A program made the position numbers and the translations under genes. Shown piece after piece: positions 6,386-11,927 of a stretch of DNA of 12,992 nucleotides. The notes under the pieces were generated by a model. That model was given only the letters and a program-made list of their open reading frames with translations, did not search any database and was not told the origin of the DNA. This stretch comes from Oscillospiraceae bacterium (GTDB lineage: Bacteria; Bacillota; Clostridia; Oscillospirales; Oscillospiraceae). The stretch's first letter is position 1. Every line of letters starts with the position of its first letter. The DNA is taken from positions 1 through 12,992 of the forward strand of contig WQRL01000014.1 of NCBI GenBank assembly GCA_009786775.1, read 5' to 3'.

Positions 6386-7150
6386 TTGAGTTCAACATTA
6401 TTCGATTATGAATGGCAGTTCCTTGTTCAAATAACTACCCGCATAAATTATTGCACAACTTATACCGAAACTTGCAACACTTTCCTTCAACAAATCCGCA
6501 CCCTAGTACCATACAGCACCGGTGTTGTGTTTCAGGCTGAAAGGGACAGCGGCAGCGTCCGGCTTACAAGCCCTGTTTCAACTGATGGTTACGATGATAA
6601 GTTCTCTCACAGTTTTTTCATTGATGGCAAGTACCCTCATTGGAATGAATTTGTTATGCTGCCCTACAGCTCCGTTTTCCGCCAGTCGGATATCATTAAG
6701 CCCGGCAAGTGGGAAAAGACCAGGGTCTACCGCGATGTCTGGCAGCCCAAGGGGATGTTCTGGGGCTTGTTCATCGCGCTTGTCCACAAGGATGTACCCC
6801 TGGCTGTCATGGGCATCCAGAGGGAAAAGTCGCAAAATGACTTCTCCGACAGGGACGTATATGTTTTTAACACGCTCAAAGACCCTCTGGAGCGCAAATT
6901 CTTCTCTCTCCAAGAGGAACGCAGGGTAAGCACTAGGGATGGCACAGACAGGATTCTCAAGGCTTCTGTGAGCTATGGGCTTACAAAGAGGGAAACTGAA
7001 ATTGTTTCACTTATCTGCGAAGGCAAGGGCAGCGAAGAGATGTGCCAGGCACTCTACATAACCCATGCCACGCTTAGCAAACATTTGTCAAATATTTATG
7101 CAAAGACGAAAGTGAAAAACAGAACTCAGCTGTTTGCCTTATTCTTATAA
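6386..7150 (+). CDS. LuxR-type HTH transcriptional regulator
   Basis: Cytoplasmic DNA-binding regulator, 254 residues from the TTG at 6386 (the frame also contains an ATG at 6368 and TTG at 6347). Residues 198-254 form a typical GerE/LuxR helix-turn-helix: GLTKRETEIVSLICEGKGSE, then ALYITHATLSKHLSNIYAKT and KVKNRTQLF, with the conserved E-hydrophobic and V-x-NR-x-[QE] positions. Residues 1-180 have no receiver-domain Asp pattern and do not look like an autoinducer-binding LuxR domain; they read like a GAF/PAS-type sensor with a VPYSTGVVFQ strand and an AVMGIQREKS segment, but I cannot name the fold with certainty. It is divergent from acd-etfBA, the common arrangement for a local regulator; that it controls acd is inference. 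No terminator is evident before the tRNA. Confidence 0.82.
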   Translation: MSSTLFDYEWQFLVQITTRINYCTTYTETCNTFLQQIRTLVPYSTGVVFQAERDSGSVRLTSPVSTDGYDDKFSHSFFIDGKYPHWNEFVMLPYSSVFRQSDIIKPGKWEKTRVYRDVWQPKGMFWGLFIALVHKDVPLAVMGIQREKSQNDFSDRDVYVFNTLKDPLERKFFSLQEERRVSTRDGTDRILKASVSYGLTKRETEIVSLICEGKGSEEMCQALYITHATLSKHLSNIYAKTKVKNRTQLFALFL

Positions 7151-7177
7151 CTGCTTATAATTGCAAATAGAAAAACC

Positions 7178-7206
7178 TTGACAACAGAACACTTTAAGGC
7201 TATAAT
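7178..7206 (+). promoter_or_regulatory. Perfect consensus sigma-A promoter for tRNA-Gln
   Basis: TTGACA (7178-7183), 17-nt spacer, TATAAT (7201-7206), a full match to the consensus. Transcription would start near 7213, about 6 nt before the mature tRNA. It is probably also the promoter of the membrane-protein gene at 7353, because no other promoter is visible between them. Confidence 0.85.
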
Positions 7207-7218
7207 TCACTAGGTTGA

Positions 7219-7292
7219 AGCGGAATTGTGTAATGGTAGCACGACAGACTCTGACTCTGTTTGTCTGGGTTCAAATCCTAGTTCCGCTGCCA
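7219..7292 (+). tRNA. tRNA-Gln (anticodon CUG)
   Basis: A full cloverleaf can be folded: acceptor stem AGCGGAA/TTCCGCT, D arm GTG/CAC with loop taatggtag, anticodon stem ACAGA/TCTGT around loop CTCTGAC (anticodon CTG at 7251-7253), variable loop TTGT, T arm CTGGG/CCTAG around TTCAAAT, discriminator G at 7289 and an encoded CCA at 7290-7292. It reads CAG codons. Confidence 0.95.
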
Positions 7293-7294
7293 AT

Positions 7295-7324
7295 GCCGCC
7301 GAGCTTCACCAGAGGTTCGGCGGC
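7295..7324 (+). other. Hairpin between tRNA-Gln and the downstream gene
   Basis: Arms gccgccga (7295-7302) and tcggcggc (7317-7324) pair perfectly over 8 bp with a 14-base loop, starting 2 nt after the tRNA CCA. No T-run follows, so it is not a standard terminator. It may assist processing of the tRNA 3' end or protect the 5' end of the released mRNA. Confidence 0.5.
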
Positions 7325-7352
7325 GCACTTAAGTAAAGAAAGTGGAGGACAT

Positions 7353-7733
7353 ATGCAAAGTATTGAAGGAAGAAAGCCGACTGCGGGCAGAATAGTAGGA
7401 ATTGTACTGAACGTAATAATTGACATATGGTGGTTTAGCACGTGGGGAGCAGATGCGGTTTTCATGGTTTTTGTGGCTGTTACCATCGTACAAGTTATAG
7501 TTGCGGTGCGTTCGCTGAGCAAAAGCATAAAGGTCGAACCTGACGGCGTTATAATAAGCGGAGTCAAATTCCCCTACAGCAACATTGATGTTGTTGTCGT
7601 GCGCGATGGCTTTTTGACTGAAAAGCGCGTCATAGTTAAGACAAGTGACGGCAAGAAGCACCGCATCCCCGTTATGAATCCTAGGGAAATCGGCGATGCC
7701 ATAGAACACAATAAGGCACAAGCCGGCGCGTAA
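7353..7733 (+). CDS. Small membrane protein with PH-like (DUF304-type) tail
   Basis: A 126-residue protein of unknown function. Residues about 13-28 and 33-52 are two hydrophobic segments (RIVGIVLNVIIDIWWF and ADAVFMVFVAVTIVQVIVAV) forming a membrane hairpin. Residues 57-120 are soluble and read like a small bacterial PH-type beta sandwich: SIKVEPDGVIISGVKFPYSN, then VVVVRDGFLTEKRVIVKTSD and KKHRIPVMNPREIGDAIE. The pattern of two TM segments plus such a domain occurs in the YdbS/YdbT-like group; that comparison is by eye. The ATG at 7353 was chosen because the open frame farther upstream runs into the tRNA. GGAGGA (7344-7349) lies only 3 nt before it, rather close. It has no promoter of its own that I can see, and a terminator follows. 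Confidence 0.75.
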   Translation: MQSIEGRKPTAGRIVGIVLNVIIDIWWFSTWGADAVFMVFVAVTIVQVIVAVRSLSKSIKVEPDGVIISGVKFPYSNIDVVVVRDGFLTEKRVIVKTSDGKKHRIPVMNPREIGDAIEHNKAQAGA

Positions 7734-7747
7734 ATTAATCAATAAAC

Positions 7748-7779
7748 AACAGGGCAGACAAAAAGCAGTCTGCCCTGTT
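7748..7779. terminator. Bidirectional intrinsic terminator
   Basis: Arms aacagggcagac (7748-7759) and gtctgccctgtt (7768-7779) pair perfectly over 12 bp with an 8-base loop. The T tail is short on the plus strand (tttcgtatatt) and follows the aaca end on the minus strand as gtttatt. It lies between the convergent membrane-protein and rubrerythrin genes. Confidence 0.85.
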
Positions 7780-7786
7780 TCGTATA

Positions 7787-8332
7787 TTAATAGTTATCAG
7801 CTTTAATCTGGAAGTATGCTTTCGGGTGGTTGCAAGTCGGGCAGGACTCAGGGGCTACCTTGGCTGTGATTGTCTTCCCGCAGTTGAGGCAGTGCCAAAC
7901 CTTCTCCTCATCTCTTGCGAAAACAGCTTCATGCTTGATATTAGCCAGAAGGTGCTTATAACGCTCCTCATGCTCTTTCTCAATCTCCCCTACTTGCCTA
8001 AACAGCTCGGCAATATCCTTAAAGCCTTCTTTGTCAGCAGTTTCAGCAAACTCCGCATACATCTCAGTCCACTCATAATGTTCACCTGCGGCAGCATCCT
8101 TGAGATTATGGATAGTATCAGGCACCTTGCCGCCGTGAAGGAACTTAAACCATAACTTGGCATGTTCTTTCTCGTTGTCAGAGGTTTCCTCGAAGATGTG
8201 TGAGATTTGCTCATACCCATCTTTTTTCGCCTGCGAAGCATAGTAGCTGTACTTAACTCTCGCCTGTGACTCGCCTGCGAACGCGGCCATCAAATTAGCC
8301 TCAGTTTGTGTCCCTTTTAATTGTTTGCTCAT
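7787..8332 (-). CDS. rbr: Rubrerythrin
   Basis: Cytoplasmic non-heme iron peroxidase of anaerobes that reduces hydrogen peroxide to water, using electrons from NADH via rubredoxin-type partners. At 181 residues it is the standard length. The N-terminal ferritin-like four-helix domain carries the diiron ligands: Glu21 in AFAGESQAR, Glu54-x-x-His57 in NEKEHAK, the ETADKEGF region around 96-104, and Glu118-x-x-His121 in [10 protein letters not shown]. The C-terminal rubredoxin domain has Cys148-x2-Cys151 and Cys164-x2-Cys167 for a single iron. AGGAAGGGG (8344-8352) precedes the ATG by 11 nt, and a strong promoter lies about 70 nt upstream. It appears monocistronic. A PerR box was looked for and not found in convincing form. 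Confidence 0.96.
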   Translation of the reverse strand: MSKQLKGTQTEANLMAAFAGESQARVKYSYYASQAKKDGYEQISHIFEETSDNEKEHAKLWFKFLHGGKVPDTIHNLKDAAAGEHYEWTEMYAEFAETADKEGFKDIAELFRQVGEIEKEHEERYKHLLANIKHEAVFARDEEKVWHCLNCGKTITAKVAPESCPTCNHPKAYFQIKADNY

Positions 8333-8401
8333 TAGAAAAATTTCCCCTTCCTATATGCTTTTTTATGCTTTTTATTGTTCATAAAATATTCACATTATTG
8401 G

Positions 8402-8430
8402 ATTATAGCACATAAAATTGAAAATGTGAA
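8402..8430 (-). promoter_or_regulatory. Strong sigma-A promoter for rubrerythrin
   Basis: On the minus strand TTCACA (8425-8430), 17-nt spacer, and TATAAT (8402-8407) preceded by TGC, an extended perfect -10. Transcription would start near 8395, giving a leader of about 60 nt. Confidence 0.75.
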
Positions 8431-8485
8431 CCGAAAAATAAAAAAAGTTAAAATAAATAATTACAGCTCTTTAACGCTTCCGCCC

Positions 8486-9529
8486 TCATGAAATAACTCC
8501 CCCGCCGACTACAGTATCTCCATCGTATAGCACAACCGCCTGCCCTTTTGTTATGGCCCGCTGCGGCTCGTCAAACTCAACTCTGAGCGCATCATCACCG
8601 GTTTGCCAAACCATCGCCGGCTGTTCTTCATGGCGGTATCTTATTTTAGCCTTTACTCTAATGGGCACATCCAGCCTCTTGGCGGCTATAAGGTTAATAT
8701 CCTCAGCCGTGAGCACCGTCCCAAAGAGCCGCTCATTTGGCCCTACAACGACAGTGTTCGTTTTCGGCAGCACCTCACAGACATACAGTGGATCCTTCGC
8801 CGATAACCCTAACCCTCTGCGCTGGCCGACGGTATAGTGGATTATCCCCTTATGTTCCCCTATTACTTTACCTTCAATGTCCGTAAACGCGCCCCTGCTT
8901 GACGGCTTGCCGGTGTGCCTTTCAATAAACCCCGCATAATCACCGTCAGGAGCAAAGCAAATGTCCTGGCTATCGGGCTTGTTTGCGTTAATAAAGCCCT
9001 GAGCTTCTGCAATCCCCCTTACCTCGGCTTTCGCCATGCCGCCCAGCGGGAATAATGTCCTGCTCAGTTCGTCTTGAGTCATGGTATACAGGGCATAGCT
9101 TTGATCCTTAGTCTTATCAGCGCCTTTTTTGAGTAAAAACCTGCCACCCGCCTCTTCAATCTGCGCGTAGTGCCCTGTTGCAATATAGCGGCATTCTATA
9201 TCCGCAGCCCTCTTTAGGAAGCGGTCAAATTTCAGAAAACGGTTGCAGTCAATACAGGGGTTGGGCGTGCAGCCACTTTGGTAAGCACTCACAAAACGCT
9301 CTATTACATGCTCATAAAACGGCTGCGTGAAGTTAAAAACATAAAATGGCATCCCCATCTTGTGCGCCACAGCCCGTGCATCATCGGCGTCTGCATAAGA
9401 ACAGCAGCCGCTCTCCCCATCAAAGAGCTTCATCATTGCGCCGGTGCATTCATAGCCTTGATTTTTCAGTACCCAAGCGGCAACCGAGCTATCCACGCCA
9501 CCGCTCATTGCAATTAATACTTTATCCAT
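8486..9529 (-). CDS. mnmA: tRNA-specific 2-thiouridylase MnmA
   Basis: Makes the 2-thio group of s2U34 in the wobble position of tRNAs for Gln, Lys and Glu, using ATP and a persulfide from a cysteine desulfurase. Seen: the PP-loop SGGVDSS at residues 9-15, the TPNPCIDCNRFLKF motif with catalytic Cys95, ATGHYA near 117-122, and DSQDICFAPDGDY with the second catalytic Cys191, followed by the usual C-terminal beta domain. From the ATG at 9529 the protein is 347 residues, typical for the family. An ATG at 9547 would add six residues (MIYTLS), but it lies upstream of the predicted transcription start and neither ATG has a Shine-Dalgarno. Its substrate tRNA-Gln lies about 1.2 kb away. The desulfurase partner is not in view. 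Confidence 0.95.
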   Translation of the reverse strand: MDKVLIAMSGGVDSSVAAWVLKNQGYECTGAMMKLFDGESGCCSYADADDARAVAHKMGMPFYVFNFTQPFYEHVIERFVSAYQSGCTPNPCIDCNRFLKFDRFLKRAADIECRYIATGHYAQIEEAGGRFLLKKGADKTKDQSYALYTMTQDELSRTLFPLGGMAKAEVRGIAEAQGFINANKPDSQDICFAPDGDYAGFIERHTGKPSSRGAFTDIEGKVIGEHKGIIHYTVGQRRGLGLSAKDPLYVCEVLPKTNTVVVGPNERLFGTVLTAEDINLIAAKRLDVPIRVKAKIRYRHEEQPAMVWQTGDDALRVEFDEPQRAITKGQAVVLYDGDTVVGGGVIS

Positions 9530-9535
9530 AGATAA

Positions 9536-9563
9536 AGTATATATCATAACTCAGTGCTGTCAA
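9536..9563 (-). promoter_or_regulatory. Promoter for mnmA giving a probable leaderless transcript
   Basis: On the minus strand a perfect TTGACA (9558-9563), 16-nt spacer, and TATACT (9536-9541). The expected start, about 7 nt downstream, falls at 9529, the A of the mnmA ATG. There is no Shine-Dalgarno in this stretch, in contrast to most neighbouring genes. Confidence 0.6.
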
Positions 9564-9564
9564 C

Positions 9565-9596
9565 AAAAAAATAGGGGGCTGCCCGCAAGCAGCCCC
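9565..9596 (-). terminator. Intrinsic terminator after the anion permease gene
   Basis: Minus-strand stem ggggctgc/gcagcccc (arms 9589-9596 and 9575-9582, loop 6 bases) followed by a run of seven T (9565-9571, after CTA). It ends the rsmA-permease transcript directly upstream of the mnmA promoter. Confidence 0.85.
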
Positions 9597-9614
9597 TTCA
9601 ACGGCTCAACCCTT

Positions 9615-10904
9615 TTATATATTTAAGAAAATCGGGAAGAGCAGTACAACAAGAATATATGCCATTACGTTAAATAGCCCGCCGAATTTTACATAGTCCA
9701 TAAATCTGTAGCCTGCAACCAAGGTCATGGTTATGGGCGGGGTTGAAATAGGTGTGGCATAGCCTATATTTGCAGCGATTGCGACAGCTATGAGCACCGA
9801 CCTTACATCATAACCCAGTTCAGAGGCCACAATTGCAGCAATGGGGATCAGCAGAGCTGCTGTTGAAGTGCTGGACATGAAGTTTGTGAAAATTACAGCG
9901 ACCAGTGCGAGCACGGCACAGAGCAGCCAAGGCGACATGCTATCACCTAAAAAGTCTATCATACCATGGGCAATCATTACCCCGGCCCCGCTGTAGTCTA
10001 AAGCTGCGGCAATACCGAAAGAGCAGCCCATTATTACTACTGTGGTCCAATTCATTTTCTTAAAAACAGTCTGCTGCGAAATACAGCCTGTGACAATACA
10101 CACCACAGCACCTACCATCGCCACAACCCCTAAAGACCAAAAGCCCACTATAAACCCTACGACACAGAAAATCAAAACCGCGACAGTTATAAACATTCTG
10201 GCAATTTCTATGCGTGTCTTAGGCTTGGGTTCTGCTTCGCTTTCGTTGTGCATTTCATGCATTGGGTTTTCTACTTCAGGAAAGTTAAAAATTCTCTTTT
10301 TAAGGCCATGCCCGAATGTCATTACGTAGACAAGCAGCAAAACCACTACAGGCCCGGCAATCAGAGCCAGTTCAAAAAAGCCTATCGGATCAAAGCCGGC
10401 GCCAACAATATGCCTGTTGGCAATAATCTGTGGTGTTGAGCCGACCGATGTAAGCCCGCCGGCTACCACAGCAATCAGGCCTATAATCATGTATAGATCT
10501 TTTTTCAGCAGTTTACCGCCGGAGTGGGCAACGGACTTCTCTGCAATAGGAAGCGTCGTGGCCACTGTTGCCGTATTGCTTAAGAACGCGGAAATCGGTA
10601 TTATAACAAGGCTGAGCGCCCCTATATATACCCGTTCATTAGTCCCCACTAAAGAGATAATTTTTCTTCCGATAAGCTCAGCAACACCTGTTTCAAAGAG
10701 AGCATCACCTACTATAACCATCCCCACTATTAGAAAAACTACATTTTCTCCAAATCCGCTAAGCGCAACATCAAACGGAATAACGCCGAATACTGCCAGG
10801 GCCAGACACGCCAGAATGGATGTCGTCGCTATTGGCAGAAGTTCTGAAATGTACAAAATCACCATTACCCCTATGATGATTAGCGCTATGGTACTTGACT
10901 CCAA
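9615..10904 (-). CDS. DASS/SLC13-type anion permease
   Basis: Integral membrane transporter of the divalent anion:sodium symporter family or the wider ion-transporter superfamily; likely substrates are dicarboxylates, sulfate or similar anions, but the sequence does not say which. It has 429 residues, many hydrophobic segments and two inverted-repeat halves. The first half shows the SNT motif at 109-111 (LSNTATVATTLPIA) and GSTPQ at 155-159; the second shows SST at 344-346 (MSSTSTAALLIPIA) and the ATPISTPP loop at 383-390. A charged cytoplasmic loop lies at about 200-232. The start is TTG at 10904, supported by GGAGGT at 10913-10918 with 8-nt spacing. It follows rsmA by 21 nt, so the two are probably cotranscribed. 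Function beyond anion transport is not claimed. Confidence 0.85.
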   Translation of the reverse strand: MESSTIALIIIGVMVILYISELLPIATTSILACLALAVFGVIPFDVALSGFGENVVFLIVGMVIVGDALFETGVAELIGRKIISLVGTNERVYIGALSLVIIPISAFLSNTATVATTLPIAEKSVAHSGGKLLKKDLYMIIGLIAVVAGGLTSVGSTPQIIANRHIVGAGFDPIGFFELALIAGPVVVLLLVYVMTFGHGLKKRIFNFPEVENPMHEMHNESEAEPKPKTRIEIARMFITVAVLIFCVVGFIVGFWSLGVVAMVGAVVCIVTGCISQQTVFKKMNWTTVVIMGCSFGIAAALDYSGAGVMIAHGMIDFLGDSMSPWLLCAVLALVAVIFTNFMSSTSTAALLIPIAAIVASELGYDVRSVLIAVAIAANIGYATPISTPPITMTLVAGYRFMDYVKFGGLFNVMAYILVVLLFPIFLNI

Positions 10905-10912
10905 GGGCTTAC

Positions 10913-10918
10913 ACCTCC
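10913..10918 (-). promoter_or_regulatory. Shine-Dalgarno deciding the TTG start of the permease
   Basis: Minus-strand GGAGGT exactly 8 nt before TTG at 10904, in the short gap after the rsmA stop. No ATG with comparable spacing competes with it. Confidence 0.8.
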
Positions 10919-10925
10919 AAAAATT

Positions 10926-11774
10926 TTAGGATTTATCCAAAAAATGATTTGACAGTTTAACAAACTCACCGATACCCAGAGTTTCCCCTCTGACAAGTGG
11001 GGCAAACCCGCAAGCTGCAACGATTTCCGTAATTTCATCCTTGCCCATTTTGCTGCCAAAAGCACTGTGGAGCGCATTTACAAGGGTCTTGCGCCTCTGG
11101 GCAAACGCCGCTTTGACAACCCTAAAGAACATGGCTTCCTCTTTCGGCGGAAGAATCCGCTCTTTGCGAAGTTTCATCTGCACAACAGCGGAGGTCACTT
11201 TAGGCCTTGGCATGAAGCACTCAGGCGGCACGTCAAATAAAATCGCAGGCTCCGTGTGGTAGTTTATGTACACTGAAAATGCTCCATAATCAGAGCTTCC
11301 AGGCTCTGCACACATCCTAAGTGCAACCTCTTTTTGAACCATAACAGTAATGCTGTCAAAAATATTTGCATCAATGAGCCGAGTTATAACTGGCGAAGTA
11401 ATATTATACGGAAGATTTGCGCAAACGCAAGGCTTTAATCCAACCAAAGTGTTATTTACCATTTTTTCGATATCTGTTTTCAAAATATCGCCTGAAATTA
11501 TCTCAACATTATCGAATCCTTCAAGCTCCGCCGCGAGCATGGGCAGCACTTTTTCATCAAGCTCAACGGCGGTGACACGCCCTGCTGCCATGCAGAGGTA
11601 GGCAGTCAGCGCACCAATGCCCGGCCCAATTTCCAAAACACCACAGGATTTATCAATTTCTGCAAGCCTTACAATTTTTTCGGGGATATTTGCATCTATG
11701 AGAAAATTCTGCCCCATTGATTTTGAGAACTTAAACCCATGACTATCCAGTATCCCTTTTATAGACTTGCTCAT
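10926..11774 (-). CDS. rsmA: 16S rRNA dimethyladenosine transferase RsmA (KsgA)
   Basis: Dimethylates the two adjacent adenines A1518 and A1519 in helix 45 of 16S rRNA during late small-subunit assembly, using S-adenosylmethionine. At 282 residues it is normal length. Seen: GQNFL at 21-25 (N-terminal RsmA hallmark), the SAM-binding loop VLEIGPGIGALT at 46-57, acidic ELD at 71-73, GDIL at 95-98, catalytic NLPYNI at 120-125, and MPRPKVTSAVV followed by the C-terminal helical domain with FAQRRKTL. AGGTGG at 11781-11786 stands 6 nt before the ATG. It is first in an apparent two-gene unit with the permease, and is divergent from the alpha-oxoamine synthase gene. Loss of this enzyme gives kasugamycin resistance in other bacteria. 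Confidence 0.97.
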   Translation of the reverse strand: MSKSIKGILDSHGFKFSKSMGQNFLIDANIPEKIVRLAEIDKSCGVLEIGPGIGALTAYLCMAAGRVTAVELDEKVLPMLAAELEGFDNVEIISGDILKTDIEKMVNNTLVGLKPCVCANLPYNITSPVITRLIDANIFDSITVMVQKEVALRMCAEPGSSDYGAFSVYINYHTEPAILFDVPPECFMPRPKVTSAVVQMKLRKERILPPKEEAMFFRVVKAAFAQRRKTLVNALHSAFGSKMGKDEITEIVAACGFAPLVRGETLGIGEFVKLSNHFLDKS

Positions 11775-11816
11775 TTTGTACCACCTAACTTATTTTTACA
11801 GCCACATCCGAATATT

Positions 11817-11845
11817 AGTATAATTTATTATCGCCCTTAATGCAA
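11817..11845 (-). promoter_or_regulatory. Candidate promoter for rsmA-permease
   Basis: On the minus strand TTGCAT (11840-11845), 17-nt spacer, TATACT (11817-11822). Transcription would start near 11810, about 36 nt before the rsmA ATG. Confidence 0.5.
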
Positions 11846-11864
11846 CCCGGTTAGTTAGTTTTGC

Positions 11865-11893
11865 TTGAAAGTGGTTATGCTGTGTGTTAAAAT
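11865..11893 (+). promoter_or_regulatory. Promoter for the alpha-oxoamine synthase gene
   Basis: TTGAAA (11865-11870), 17-nt spacer, TAAAAT (11888-11893), each one base from consensus, with TGT giving an extended -10. Transcription would start near 11900, about 28 nt before the TTG start. The rsmA promoter lies back to back with it. Confidence 0.65.
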
Positions 11894-11927
11894 ATTACTC
11901 TAATTACTGAAAGGTTGGTAAGTACAT

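Noticed and set aside
7215..7352. Upstream extension of the small membrane-protein gene
   Set aside because: That part of the frame lies on the tRNA-Gln gene and its 3' hairpin; translation from 7353 is the reasonable choice.
8340..8430. PerR box upstream of rubrerythrin
   Set aside because: I looked for TTATAAT-N-ATTATAA and found only AT-rich partial matches, none symmetric enough to call.
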